Assembly: GCA_965237485.1 (NCBI GenBank) | Contig: CBDEFQ010000005.1 | Location: forward strand, 1 to 64,000 | Origin: JAAELZ01 sp965237485 | GTDB lineage: Bacteria > Pseudomonadota > Gammaproteobacteria > Arenicellales > Poriferihabitantaceae | Length of the DNA: 64,000 nucleotides | Direction of reading: 5' to 3' | Shown here: in pieces, positions 42,996 to 52,517 of the stretch | Numbering within the stretch: the first letter of the stretch is position 1 | Layout: each line of letters opens with the position of its first letter | Made by a program: the position numbers and the translations under genes | The notes under the pieces: model-generated | What the model saw: the letters and a program-made list of their open reading frames with translations, nothing else | The model's database searches: none | What the model was told of the DNA's origin: nothing

Positions 42996-44901
42996 GTAAC
43001 TTCTCAATAACCCGTGGCAGGTAAAATAAAACAAAATATTTCTTGACAGGGTTTTACGCTAAAAGGAAGGTAATTCAACGTGGTCGAGTGACTCGATTTA
43101 GGTTGAGTTCCAGGGTGGTTGTAGGCCCCTTTACGCTAATAACAAAGATCGCTTAAGGACGTTCAGGGGTGTCTTCTTAACGTTCGTTGTGGCGCAGTTG
43201 AGAAGGCAAAATTGGACTTTCAAAACCGATGGTACACTAAGGTCTATCCAGTTAACGGACGTTTAAGACCTTGAGTAAGCTACCCTCTATTCCCGACATT
43301 CCTGAACAAGAACAAACCCCCGCAGTAAAAATGTTGCGGGTGCTAGTGGAGCAGCTGTTGGTGCGAGTTCAACAACAGGACGAAGAAATAGCATTGCTTA
43401 AAGATGAAATCAATATCCTTAAGGGGCAGAAGAGGCGGCCTACTGTTAAGGGCGGTAATATGGATAAGAAAACAGAGCCAAAACGTTCATCTTCTAGCGA
43501 CAAACCTAAGCAGCGAGCTGGGTCGAACAAGGCAAAGAAAACACCAAGGCTGTCAATTGACCTAAATCTGGTTATTGAACCAGCGAAGTCCGTGCCCGAA
43601 GGTTCTCGCTTTAAAGGCTATCGGGATTTTGTAGTGCAAGATTTGCTTATCAAGGTTCATACCACCCGCTATCGTTTAGCGCATTGGGTAACGCCAGACA
43701 ATAAAAAGCTCAAAGGCCAGTTACCGACATCCGTGGCAGGGCGACATTATGGGCCTCGTCTGGTCAGTTATATTCTCTATCAATATCATCATTGTCAAAC
43801 CACGCAACCACTCTTGTTGGAACAGTTGCGAGAGTGGGGAATTGATATTTCTTCGGGACAAATTAACCCAATACTGATCCGCGCTAAAGAGCCCTTTCAT
43901 GCTGAGAAAGAGGCGTTACTAAGCGTTGCTCTGAGCGCATCGTCTTACGTGACCGTGGACGATAGTGGTGCTCGCCATCAGGGCAAAAATGGCTATGTAA
44001 CGCACATTGGTAATGACTTGTTTGCGTGGTTTAAAAGTACTCAATCAAAAAGTCGAATTAACTTCCTACCGCTATTAAGGGCTGGCAATACGGATTATCG
44101 TTTGAGTCAAAGTGCGTTGAATTATAGGCAACAACATGGATTGCCAAAGCAAGCCTTAGCCGCTGTAACTGAGCACCGGGAACGCCGTATTGCCAACGAG
44201 GATGACTGGCTTGAAATGCTCGATAGCCTGTTGATCATTAAGGCACGTCACCGACGTATCACCACCGAAGGGGCATTACTTGGTAGTATTTTGCATCATG
44301 GTCTGTGTGATGACATCGCTGTCGTCAGTGATGATGCAGGGCAATTTAACATTTTGGCTCATGCCTTGTGTTGGATGCACACCGAGCGCTTAATCCATAA
44401 GTTGATACCGCTGAACGAGGGACACCGGCAGGGCATTGCTAAAATACGCGACCAAGTCTGGTGCTTTTATCGGGCGTTAAAAGAGTATAAAACCCAGCCT
44501 TGCGAGAACCAACGTAAAATACTTGAGCAGCGTTTCGATGAAATCTTCACTCAACAGACATGCTACCAAACATTAAATCAGACGCTCAAACGAATCCATG
44601 CGAATAAAGCAGAATTACTGTTGGTGCTAGATCGACCAGATATTCCGTTACACACCAATGGCAGTGAAACAGACATTCGCGATTACGTGAAAAAACGAAA
44701 AGTGAGTGGCTCCACCCGCAGCGATGCTGGCCAGCAGTGTCGGGACACGTTTGCCAGTTTGAAAAAGACCTGCCGAAAACTGGATATATCGTTCTGGCAC
44801 TACCTGACCCATCGACTTGGTATCGGTGAGCAACATATTGATCCTCTGCCAGATATCATTATGGAACGCGCCAGCTTTGCCACGGGTTATTGAGAAGTTA
44901 C
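42996..44901 (+). mobile_element. IS66-family element (ISBst12-like), copy 1
   Basis: 1906 bp, perfect inverted ends of at least 24 bp starting GTAACTTCTCAATAACCCGT. Eight-bp duplication GGAAAAGA (42988-42995, 44902-44909), as known for IS66. It has only a tnpC-type gene, no tnpA/tnpB, which is the ISBst12 arrangement. 275 bp of noncoding DNA precede the gene. Confidence 0.9.
43271..44893 (+). CDS. IS66-family transposase (TnpC-like)
   Basis: 540 residues from TTG 43271; the next Met is at residue 20. Coiled-coil N-terminus (VEQLLVRVQQQDEEIALLKDEINILKGQ), basic linker, then catalytic core SSYVTVDDSGARHQGKNGYV (Asp), VVSDDAGQFNILAHALCWMH (Asp; CWMHTERLIHKL matches the IS66 CW-H block) and HTNGSETDIRDYVKKRKVSG STRSD (Glu). 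Intact here; copy 2 is broken. Confidence 0.9.
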   Translation: MSKLPSIPDIPEQEQTPAVKMLRVLVEQLLVRVQQQDEEIALLKDEINILKGQKRRPTVKGGNMDKKTEPKRSSSSDKPKQRAGSNKAKKTPRLSIDLNLVIEPAKSVPEGSRFKGYRDFVVQDLLIKVHTTRYRLAHWVTPDNKKLKGQLPTSVAGRHYGPRLVSYILYQYHHCQTTQPLLLEQLREWGIDISSGQINPILIRAKEPFHAEKEALLSVALSASSYVTVDDSGARHQGKNGYVTHIGNDLFAWFKSTQSKSRINFLPLLRAGNTDYRLSQSALNYRQQHGLPKQALAAVTEHRERRIANEDDWLEMLDSLLIIKARHRRITTEGALLGSILHHGLCDDIAVVSDDAGQFNILAHALCWMHTERLIHKLIPLNEGHRQGIAKIRDQVWCFYRALKEYKTQPCENQRKILEQRFDEIFTQQTCYQTLNQTLKRIHANKAELLLVLDRPDIPLHTNGSETDIRDYVKKRKVSGSTRSDAGQQCRDTFASLKKTCRKLDISFWHYLTHRLGIGEQHIDPLPDIIMERASFATGY

Positions 44902-45148
44902 GGAAAAGACATGTAAGCAATTGAAGTGCATAGTGAAATCAAAAAAGTCGCGGTCACCTTATCGGTGATAAGACCTTTTTGATTTTGCTAGGTGCATTAA
45001 GAGCTTGCATGGGCTTTCGTGTTTTAACTGATTTATCTAGGTTCAAGCAAAAGAGACTATTAATTCCCCCCACAGAAATGTAGGCAGTAATTGTGTGGCA
45101 TGATATAACAATCTCTTTATATGCCAATAGGGCGAACAACATAAGCTG

Positions 45149-46081
45149 ATGGAATTACTCATTAAAACACTCAAAGCAATGGGAGAACCCACGCGATTGC
45201 GCATACTCGCAGTATTATCGCATTTTGAGCTCACCGTCACTGAGCTGGTCTTTATTCTGCAGCAAAGCCAGCCGCGAATTAGCCGGCATTTAAAGCTGCT
45301 AGTCGATGCAGGTCTACTAAAACGTTATCAAGAAGGCTCGTGGGTTTTCCACCGCCTTAATGACCAAAACACGCAGACACTAAAATTATGTGAGCTTATC
45401 GATCAGCACGATCCCATTTTGCTAGAAGATAAAACCAAGTTAGAAGCGATTAAGCAACGCAATGCCGAGCTTGCTCAGACCTACTTTAGAGAACAAGCAA
45501 AAGACTGGGACACGATTCGTCAACTTATAGGTTCGGATGAAAGTATCGAGCAGTCTATGCTGGATTCTGTCAATAAAAATGAAATCGATTTCATGGCCGA
45601 CCTAGGCACAGGGACAGGACGCATTTTAGAAATTTTTGCGCCAAAACTGAAAAACGGTGTCGGCTTCGACCTTAATCACGCAATGCTAAATGTCGCTCGT
45701 GCCAACTTGGAGAAAAGCAAAATCAATCACTGCCAAGTTAGGCAAAGTGACATCCGAGCCTTACCGCTAGAAAGCACATCAGTTGATTTAGTTACACTGC
45801 ATCAAGTTTTGCATTATTTACATAACCCTATCGCTGTAATTCAAGAGGCCGCTCGCATTCTAAAACCGAATGGGGAGATACTGATCGTTGACTATGCCAA
45901 GCATCAACACGAATTTTTACGCTCGGAGCACGCTCACCGACGCTTGGGGTTTTCCAATTCAGAAGTTAAATTTTGGTGCGAAAATAATGACTTAGATGTA
46001 AAGGGCTGTAAAACAGTTAGTCGAAACAACGCCGAACAAGGTTTAAACGTTATGTTATGGCATTTAGTAAAATTACCCTAG
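45149..46081 (+). CDS. ArsR-family regulator fused to a SAM-methyltransferase domain
   Basis: 310 residues. Residues 1-90: winged-helix ArsR domain (LRILAVLSHFELTVTELVFI LQQSQPRISRHLKLLVDAGL). No metal-binding ELCVCD motif. Residues 140-310: class I methyltransferase-like domain with FMADLGTGTGRILEIFAP (motif I), VGFDLNHAMLNVARANL, SVDLVTLHQVLHYLHNP and GEILIVDYAKHQHEF. This fusion is widespread in proteobacteria, and some members (SahR type) sense S-adenosylhomocysteine and regulate methionine-cycle genes; ahcY and metF are not adjacent here, so that role is unproved. Converges on tag with 3 bp between them. Confidence 0.85.
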   Translation: MELLIKTLKAMGEPTRLRILAVLSHFELTVTELVFILQQSQPRISRHLKLLVDAGLLKRYQEGSWVFHRLNDQNTQTLKLCELIDQHDPILLEDKTKLEAIKQRNAELAQTYFREQAKDWDTIRQLIGSDESIEQSMLDSVNKNEIDFMADLGTGTGRILEIFAPKLKNGVGFDLNHAMLNVARANLEKSKINHCQVRQSDIRALPLESTSVDLVTLHQVLHYLHNPIAVIQEAARILKPNGEILIVDYAKHQHEFLRSEHAHRRLGFSNSEVKFWCENNDLDVKGCKTVSRNNAEQGLNVMLWHLVKLP

Positions 46082-46084
46082 TTT

Positions 46085-46660
46085 TTATTTATTTAGCGCC
46101 GAGTGACGGAAACATTTTACGGTGTGGTCATTAACCATTCCAATGCCCTGCATATAGGCATAGCAAACGGTCGGGCCAACAAACTTAAAACCGCGTTTTT
46201 TCATGTCCTTGCTCATTAACGCAGAAATAATAGTCTTGCTAGGCACCTCATCGACTGATCGCCAATAACTTTGGATAACGTCATTGTGAGAAAAGGACCA
46301 CACATAAGCAGCAAAGCTACCCCATTCTTTTTGTATATCAAGAAAAATTTTTGCGTTGCTAAATACTGAATCTAATTTGGGTCTATAGCGCACCAAGCCC
46401 TTGTTGTGCATCAAGCCGTCACGACGTTTTTGCCTAATTCGGGTAATTTTAAGTGCGTCAAAATCACTAAATGCCTTCTTGTAAGCCGCGCGCTTACTTA
46501 GGACCGTATTCCAACTAAGCCCTGATTGAGCGCCCTCAAGCGTTAGCATTTCAAATAGCAAACGGTCGTCATGAACCGGAGTGCCCCATTCTTCGTCGTG
46601 ATATTGTAGCTCCAGTTTTGAAGCTCCAACCCACGCGCATCTTTCCTTCGTTTTTTCCAT
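46085..46660 (-). CDS. tag: DNA-3-methyladenine glycosylase I
   Basis: Excises 3-methyladenine from alkylated DNA. 191 residues: CAWVGASKLELQYHDEEWGT near the N-terminus (zinc Cys plus YHDxEWG), FEMLTLEGAQSGLSWNTVLS KR, the helix-hairpin-helix core, GFKFVGPTVCYAYMQGIGMV NDH and the C-terminal His/Cys zinc ligands (HTVKCFRH). Full length. Upstream 264 bp toward cysH show nothing recognisable. Confidence 0.96.
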   Translation of the reverse strand: MEKTKERCAWVGASKLELQYHDEEWGTPVHDDRLLFEMLTLEGAQSGLSWNTVLSKRAAYKKAFSDFDALKITRIRQKRRDGLMHNKGLVRYRPKLDSVFSNAKIFLDIQKEWGSFAAYVWSFSHNDVIQSYWRSVDEVPSKTIISALMSKDMKKRGFKFVGPTVCYAYMQGIGMVNDHTVKCFRHSALNK

Positions 46661-46924
46661 AGCGATACTAGTTCAAGGACTGTGAGTTAACTGCCAGCAG
46701 TTTACGTGAAAACGCGCTCCAAATAAACTCCTGTAATGCCTTAGCCAACTTTATGATGTGCTATGCATTAAGTTGTTAAACCGCAAAGGATGATTAAGGC
46801 ACGAGCCTGAGCTGCTAATATAAGGAACAATACCAGACCGACAATTCTTGAAACGAGAAGCGCATTGCACTCAATGTAACTACAGCCTAACGAATCAGCA
46901 GTGCTGTTAGATTACTCAACTTCG

Positions 46925-47821
46925 CTAAGCCGCTTGTTGATGAGTATGGATCCCGCATTCACGTTGTATGCCGAAAAAACGTGTTTCCTCTTCGAGCATT
47001 CCAGTGGTTAAAGGCATTGAGGTATGCGTGTCCCCAACGGAAACATACCCTCGTTCCCATAATCCTAGAAAACTCAGTTGAACGCAAAAAAGATGTGCAA
47101 CTAATTGATATGAATAAGGAAGTCAGAAAATACGAGGTCACCTTATTGGTGATGAGTGCTTTTCTGGGTTTCTTAGGCATATTAAAGAGTTGTGCAGACA
47201 TTTGTGTTTCAACTGAGTTTTCTAGGATTATGGGTGATACGGTAACTTGTGCTTTTTTAAATACCAATGTAACTCTTTGTTACTCCATTCAAGTATGGGT
47301 AGAACCTTATACCGACCACCCTGCTTTTCTAACGGTGACAGCCCTTGCCTTGATTTAGATTGCTGCGCACGCAGGCCTGAAAACCAAGTTTGAGCACCTG
47401 TTTCTTTCAAGGCACGTTGCATCGGTTCCACCTTGGCAATTTGGTTATAGCGCTCTAGCCCTTCCTTACCCTCTAGCCAAAGTTTCCCGTATAAGTCTTC
47501 TATTTCAGTAGGGTTTAAACGTAGTTTATAAATTTTGAGATTTAGTGATAAGTACTGTGTGAGCGACTCGATGAACTGGTGCGTTTCATCGAATAAGTAC
47601 CCAGTATCAACACATATAACAGGCATATTCGGGTGAACACTCGTCACCATATGTAACATGACGGCACTCTGTATGCCAAAGCTAGAGCTGAGTACATGCG
47701 TTCTTGGCAGCTGGTCAATTGCCCACGCTACCCGCTCTTGGGCGGGTACGTTTCTCAACTGCACATTGATCTCGTTAAAGTCTTGACCAGAATCAACTAA
47801 CTGAGTTGCTGAATATTTCAT
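46925..47821 (-). pseudogene. cysH: phosphoadenylylsulfate reductase, split by a MITE
   Basis: Reduces PAPS to sulfite in assimilatory sulfate reduction. ATG 47821, MKYSATQLVDSGQDFNEINV; VLSSSFGIQSAVMLHMV (PP-loop), VICVDTGYLFDETHQFIE, WFSGLRAQQSKSRQGL. The frame stops right after KKHKLPYHP at the MITE. Beyond the MITE (47063-46925) the correct frame resumes as WERGYVSVGDTHTSMPLTTG and ends FFGIQRECGIHTHQQAA, including the catalytic ECGIH motif. The MITE therefore removes the catalytic Cys from the product, predicting loss of PAPS reductase unless another copy exists. IS-F copy 2 lies 97 bp upstream. Confidence 0.93.
47064..47226. mobile_element. IS1380-related MITE, copy 4 (diverged)
   Basis: 163 bp, ends CCTAGAAAACTCAGTTGAAC and, inverted, CCTAGAAAACTCAGTTGAAA. 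Flanks ATAAT and ATTAT are a 5-bp duplication with one change. The interior shares only GGTCACCTTATTGGTGAT and general layout with copies 1-3, so it is an older or separate subfamily. Its ends are closer to the IS1380 element's left end (CCTAGAAAAATCAGTTGAAC). Confidence 0.85.
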
Positions 47822-47917
47822 TTTCTATAAAACCTGTTCACAAATAGATGCTTAAGCACCGAATAGGTCCGCATATTAAGAAAGTTTATTTTATTGGTCA
47901 ATAAAATAAACTAATGA

Positions 47918-49304
47918 TGTTACGAGTAAATTATCTGTCCTGATAATTAGCAAATAAACTGTCCGGATTTATCCTCCTCCCTTTTGGTAAGTGAGATGAG
48001 CCAGATAGTATTTCTAAATAAGGTAAAACAGATGAGATTTGAAGAAGCATATGAAGGTTATCAAGCTAAACGACTATCACAAGCGGATGCTGCCACAATA
48101 CTGGGTGTTTGTGATCGAAGTTTTCGTAGGTACATTAATAAGTACGAAGAATCAGGATTGGATGGGCTGTTAGATCAGCGACTCAATCAGCCCTCACACA
48201 GGCGGGCACCCGTAGACGAAATGATCAAGCTACAAGACCTATACTCAACACGCTATCAAGGCTGGAATGTGCGCCACTTCCATACATGGTATCAACGCGA
48301 GCACCAAGGTAAGCGTAGCTACAGTTGGGTTAAGAATAAGCTACAAAGCGCAGACCTGGTGCGTAAATCTAAAACACGCGGCCCTCACCGCATTAAACGT
48401 CTACCTGGTGCCTTGCCAGGTATGATGATTCACCAGGATGGCAGTACTCACCAATGGGTACCTGATGTGTCTTGGGACTTAATCGTCACCCTGGATGATG
48501 CCACCAATAAGCATTATTCCATGCGCTTTGTCGAAGAGGAAGGCACGCACAGCAGCTTGCTTGGGGTTAAAGATGTACTTAAGGTGAAGGGGCTATTCTG
48601 TTCGTTTTACTCTGACCGAGGCAGCCACTATTGGCATACGCCTGAGGCTGGCGGCAAGGTGGATAAGAATGGCCCAACTCAATTTGGGTTGGCGATGAAG
48701 AGATTAGGCATTGGCATGATAGCGGCTTATTCTCCTGAAGCCAGAGGCCGTTCCGAACGTGCGTTTGGCACACACCAAGGGCGATTACCGAACGAGCTTG
48801 CGTTGATGGGTATCACTGGCATGCAAGCGGCTAATAAATACCTTAGAGATCATTATATGCCCAGACACAATAAAGAATTCAGTCATCCAGCTAGAGAGCA
48901 AGGCAGCGCCTTTGTGCCGCTTGCGGGCATCGATCTTGACGATTATCTATGCGAACAGTACGAGCGTGTGGTGGGTAAAGACAACAGCGTACAGTTTGAG
49001 ACGCTGTCTCTGCAGCTACCTAAAGATCAACACCGCTATCATTACGTCAAAGCTAAAGTAAAAGTATCGCGCCACCTTGATGGCTCATTGTCGATTGATC
49101 ATGGCCCAAGGCGATTAGGCCGATACACAGCCGATGGAATACTGGTGCAACAAAAACAGATTAAGAGCAAAGTTGCGTAACTGGGCTTCGCAATTTGCCG
49201 CCGATGAATTCATTACGGGCTACGCCCTTCACTCATTCATCGGCAATAACTAAAGCGGACAGACTATGTGTTAATAATCCGGACAGTTCTATTTACTTCT
49301 AACA
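47918..49304 (+). mobile_element. IS1202-like element IS-F, copy 2
   Basis: 1387 bp, same ends as copy 1, with 16-bp duplication TAAAATAAACTAATGA (47902-47917, 49305-49320). Inserted upstream of cysH. Confidence 0.9.
47996..49180 (+). CDS. IS-F transposase, copy 2
   Basis: 394 residues from ATG 47996, intact. Differs from copy 1 at a few positions (EGYQAKRLSQAD for EAYQAKRLSPAD; LPGMMIHQ for LPGRMIHQ). All catalytic blocks conserved. Confidence 0.9.
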   Translation: MSQIVFLNKVKQMRFEEAYEGYQAKRLSQADAATILGVCDRSFRRYINKYEESGLDGLLDQRLNQPSHRRAPVDEMIKLQDLYSTRYQGWNVRHFHTWYQREHQGKRSYSWVKNKLQSADLVRKSKTRGPHRIKRLPGALPGMMIHQDGSTHQWVPDVSWDLIVTLDDATNKHYSMRFVEEEGTHSSLLGVKDVLKVKGLFCSFYSDRGSHYWHTPEAGGKVDKNGPTQFGLAMKRLGIGMIAAYSPEARGRSERAFGTHQGRLPNELALMGITGMQAANKYLRDHYMPRHNKEFSHPAREQGSAFVPLAGIDLDDYLCEQYERVVGKDNSVQFETLSLQLPKDQHRYHYVKAKVKVSRHLDGSLSIDHGPRRLGRYTADGILVQQKQIKSKVA

Positions 49305-49675
49305 TAAAATAAACTAATGAGCAAGAAGAAAAGGAGGCGTTGCTTCAAAGGCGAGTAATAAGAGAGGTTTTTATTAGTTCCATTGTAGTAAGTAGAATGT
49401 GTTTCTATCGATAGCTTAACGGGTATTTATGTAAGTAACTTTATCGCCCAAAGGACTCGCCCGTTGAGCAGACCCGCTATAAGCGCAGGAAAATAGTTAG
49501 CGTAGCACTAAGCCTTATGCTTCTGATTTGCCGCTGACGCTAAGTGCTATTTGACATGCAACAACAAGATTTACCCAGGTTGATATTAAAACTCCAATCA
49601 CCTAAAGTCTTGCCCCTATAGAAGAAGCCACAATTTTATATTTGTCTGTACGCAAATTACACCGAAAAAGATTCA
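49305..49675. other. intergenic, nothing recognised
   Basis: 371 bp between IS-F copy 2 and the PsiE-like gene. No ORF, tRNA or clear terminator. The first 16 bp are the IS-F target duplication. Confidence 0.4.
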
Positions 49676-50131
49676 ATGGAAAAATTCAAGAAAACCCCAA
49701 TTTTGAACGAAAAACTCCATCAGTTTTCTGACTCATTCGGTAATTTTCTGGTTGACCTATTCCACTACATAGCCTTATTTGCGATTGGCGCTTCGGTCGT
49801 ATGGTCGGCCTCAGTCGCATTTATTGAGATGGGTTCAAAAGGTCACGCATCAATTGAGGATATTTTGCTTCTCTTTATTTATCTTGAGCTCGGCGCAATG
49901 ATCGGCATATACTTCAAAACGAATCGTATGCCAGTTCGATTTCTAATTTATGTTGCAATCACTGCCTTGACCAGGATGCTGATTGGCGACATACAGGCGA
50001 ATCATGAGCCAGATTTGGGAATCGTTTATATCTCGGGGTCGATTTTACTCTTGGCTTTAGCAAACTTGGTGGTTAGGTACGGCTCTTTCAAGTTTTCTAC
50101 CTCAACGACGGACAGGGATAGTATCGAGTAA
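49676..50131 (+). CDS. PsiE-like inner-membrane protein
   Basis: 151 residues. Four hydrophobic segments: LVDLFHYIALFAIGASVVWS, IEDILLLFIYLELGAMIGIY F, PVRFLIYVAITALTRMLIGD and GIVYISGSILLLALANLVVR Y. The LFIYLELGAMIGIYF and RMPVRFLIYVAITALTRMLIGD blocks match the phosphate-starvation-inducible PsiE family, whose molecular function is unknown. Monocistronic, ATG 49676. Confidence 0.8.
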   Translation: MEKFKKTPILNEKLHQFSDSFGNFLVDLFHYIALFAIGASVVWSASVAFIEMGSKGHASIEDILLLFIYLELGAMIGIYFKTNRMPVRFLIYVAITALTRMLIGDIQANHEPDLGIVYISGSILLLALANLVVRYGSFKFSTSTTDRDSIE

Positions 50132-50434
50132 AGAAGGGCATATATTAATTTTCGAGCGGCATGCAAGCGCGGCAATGAGCACAAATTAGCCATGTCGGCC
50201 TAATTCTATCCATGATCCACGAGCTTTCTGAATGGGAGGGATACAGTGATGAAGTTGAACAAATCAAGGGCTAGTCTCGAGTTGTGGAGCGATATATGAA
50301 TTTCCCTGTTAGCCTATGCTCCATTTTACTGGTGTAATAAATCATCTTTCAAGTTGATAAAGATCATCAATACAAGGGTTTCCACACGCTAATTTCAGGA
50401 GTAAACTCGCGAAAAATAGGCTTGAGGAAGTCTT
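50132..50434. other. intergenic, nothing recognised
   Basis: 303 bp between the PsiE-like gene and the MFS gene; no gene or RNA recognised. A possible RBS (TTGAGGAAG) precedes the MFS start. Confidence 0.4.
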
Positions 50435-51646
50435 ATGTTTCAGCGCCGTATTCCAGATTTATTGCGTCATGCACCTGTCCCCGGTGTTAAGTCATTCGCT
50501 GTATTAGCTGGTATAGAAAGTGTAGCTCGCGCCATCATGGTATCGGTATTTCCGATCGCGATGTACCACACCTTCAAAGATCCGGAAAAGATTTCTGAAA
50601 TCTATCTCCTTATAGGCATACTTTCATTTATTGCTTCGCTTTTTATACCCTGGGCTTCGCGCTTTTTGCCCAGACGTAAGCTTTATACCATTGGTATTAT
50701 TTGCTTAATTGCAGGAACTTTTACCGCGCTTATCGGCGGGAAGATTATGTTACCCCTTGGGCTAACAATAATTGCTATAGCGGTAGTCACTATTACCATT
50801 TGCCTTAACGCTTACGTTATGGATTTTGTCGCTCGCGCGACGCTTGATGAAGCAGAAACAAAACGCCTTCAATATAGTGGTGCAGCTTGGACCTTAGGTC
50901 CATTTTTGGGTATCTGGCTGTATGAGTGGTGGAGACCTGCACCATTTATAATTTCCCTACTGGCTGCCATATCTCTACTAGTGGTTTTCTGGATATATCG
51001 CCTAGGTGACGGCAAGACAATCGTCAGGGCGACGACCAAGCACGCAAACCCTCTGGCGTTTCTTCCCAGTTTTTTCCATCAACCCAGATTAATCATAGGC
51101 TGGGTTTTCGCCGTAGTTCGTTCATGTGGTTGGTGGGTGTATGTTGTCTACCTACCGATTTACGCGGTAGAAAATGGTTTGAGTGAAAAGAGTGGTGGCT
51201 TATTTTTATCGCTAAGTAACGCGCTACTATTCCTTGTGCCGTTTATGTTACGTTGGCTAAATGGCCGGGTACGCTATGGCGTGGTCATCGGATTTACCTT
51301 TAGCGGGCTCGCGTTCTTATGCGCTACGGTATTGGCGAACTACGATGTCAACCTTACCCTTTGGACGCTATTTATTGGCTCAGCGTTCTTAATTCTCTTG
51401 GATATGTGCGGCGGGCTCCCATTTCTGATGGCAGTTAAGCCATCCGAGCGCACTGAAATGTCGGCTGTTTATTCCACATTTCGTGACGTGTCTAATGTTC
51501 TCGGCCCGGGTATTGCGCGAATTACGTTGGTATTCCTGCCCCTAACCGCTGTGTTTGCCGTTTTTGGTGCTGGCTTGCTATTCACTTCTTTATTGGCTAA
51601 AACCTTGCACCCTAGATTAGGGAAGAAGAAAACCAAAGCAACTTAA
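50435..51646 (+). CDS. MFS transporter
   Basis: 403 residues with about 12 predicted membrane helices; the loop FLPRRKLYTIGII after helix 2 resembles the MFS loop 2-3 signature region. Central cytoplasmic loop around residue 195-205. Substrate unknown. It overlaps convergently by 4 bp with the DUF1989 gene and is close to a nitroreductase/DUF1989/GcvT-oxidoreductase cluster, so it may import the compound broken down by those enzymes (inference). ATG 50435. Confidence 0.82.
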   Translation: MFQRRIPDLLRHAPVPGVKSFAVLAGIESVARAIMVSVFPIAMYHTFKDPEKISEIYLLIGILSFIASLFIPWASRFLPRRKLYTIGIICLIAGTFTALIGGKIMLPLGLTIIAIAVVTITICLNAYVMDFVARATLDEAETKRLQYSGAAWTLGPFLGIWLYEWWRPAPFIISLLAAISLLVVFWIYRLGDGKTIVRATTKHANPLAFLPSFFHQPRLIIGWVFAVVRSCGWWVYVVYLPIYAVENGLSEKSGGLFLSLSNALLFLVPFMLRWLNGRVRYGVVIGFTFSGLAFLCATVLANYDVNLTLWTLFIGSAFLILLDMCGGLPFLMAVKPSERTEMSAVYSTFRDVSNVLGPGIARITLVFLPLTAVFAVFGAGLLFTSLLAKTLHPRLGKKKTKAT

Positions 51647-52506
51647 AAACCGTGACGCCCACCGTAAGTGCTGCGACTCGGTGATCGCCAACCCGTTAAG
51701 GCTTGTGAGCTGGGTTTATAAATCTCCACCAGTAACGGATAGCATTTTGTGGCGTCATCGGAATGGCTGCTCCCGCAATCCCCGCCTGGGCACGCAGAAA
51801 GTGCGCCGAGTAAATCAATTTCAGCAAAAAACTCGATGTAATCACCGGGCCGAACCGGGCTAGCCTTCATAAAATACTGCTGGGTGTCCTTGGTAAACCC
51901 AGTGCACATAAATACATTCATTACATCATGCACATGCAACTCGGCTTCGGTAAGGTTGATGTTTTTAGTTCTAGCCAAAGCCCGCGTTAGGTTTGAGTGA
52001 CAACAATAATCGTAATCCACTTCTTTTAACATGCGATTGGTATAAGGGTCACAGCGCGTGCCTATCACATCGTGCACTCTGCCGCCAAATTCATCGTACC
52101 CATACCACTCCAGCGTATCGTGAGTAATGGTTGCCATTGGTCGTAAATTCGGCAAGGTACTCCACAGCCTATCGCCGCGAGTTACATGGCTTGCTTGTAG
52201 CTGACGCGTTTTTCCACTATAGAAGTGCTCACTTAAATCATCGGCATTCCATAAGTTTAAGTCTCCTACTTGTGGCCCCTCCACGCTGACAATCCTAAAC
52301 ACGTGCCCTGCTGGCACTTCAAAGGTAGCTGCATCGCGCGGCGGTATTAATACCTGCGACACTTTTTGCATATTATTTCTAAGCCCATTGTAAAACTTAA
52401 GGTCAAAAGCGGGAAGGTCATCGACCGAATAACAAACTAACGGCTTAACCGCCTTACGGCTGCCAGCATCATCTGGGCGAGATACAGAGTTTGAGTTGTT
52501 AGGCAT
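51643..52506 (-). CDS. DUF1989 (urea carboxylase-associated) family protein
   Basis: 287 residues. VLIPPRDAATFEVPAGHVFR IV, GDLNLWNADDLSEHFYSGKT RQ, RLWSTLPNLRPMATITHDTL, DVIGTRCDPYTNRM and DVMNVFMCTGFTKDTQQYFM are the conserved blocks of DUF1989. Such proteins accompany urea/allophanate and aminomethyl (GcvT) enzymes in several bacteria; their exact reaction is unsettled. The C-terminal CPGGDCGSSHSDD holds two Cys that could bind metal. Eleven bp downstream of the nitroreductase gene, so co-transcribed. Confidence 0.82.
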   Translation of the reverse strand: MPNNSNSVSRPDDAGSRKAVKPLVCYSVDDLPAFDLKFYNGLRNNMQKVSQVLIPPRDAATFEVPAGHVFRIVSVEGPQVGDLNLWNADDLSEHFYSGKTRQLQASHVTRGDRLWSTLPNLRPMATITHDTLEWYGYDEFGGRVHDVIGTRCDPYTNRMLKEVDYDYCCHSNLTRALARTKNINLTEAELHVHDVMNVFMCTGFTKDTQQYFMKASPVRPGDYIEFFAEIDLLGALSACPGGDCGSSHSDDATKCYPLLVEIYKPSSQALTGWRSPSRSTYGGRHGF

Positions 52507-52517
52507 AATAATCTCCT

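Larger units (their letters stand above)
42966..45041. mobile_element. IS1380-related MITE, copy 2, interrupted by IS66
   Basis: Ends CCTAGATAAATCAGTTAAAC at 42966 and the inverted end at 45041; duplication TTCAA (42961-42965, 45042-45046). The interior is copy 1 in opposite orientation, with IS66 copy 1 inserted after the first 30 bp. Confidence 0.88.

Noticed and set aside
44648..44920. Minus-strand ORF repeated at 57177-57422 as the tail of the oxidoreductase frame
   Set aside because: It is antisense to the IS66 transposase; the apparent 803-residue fused protein is a truncation artefact, not a domain fusion.
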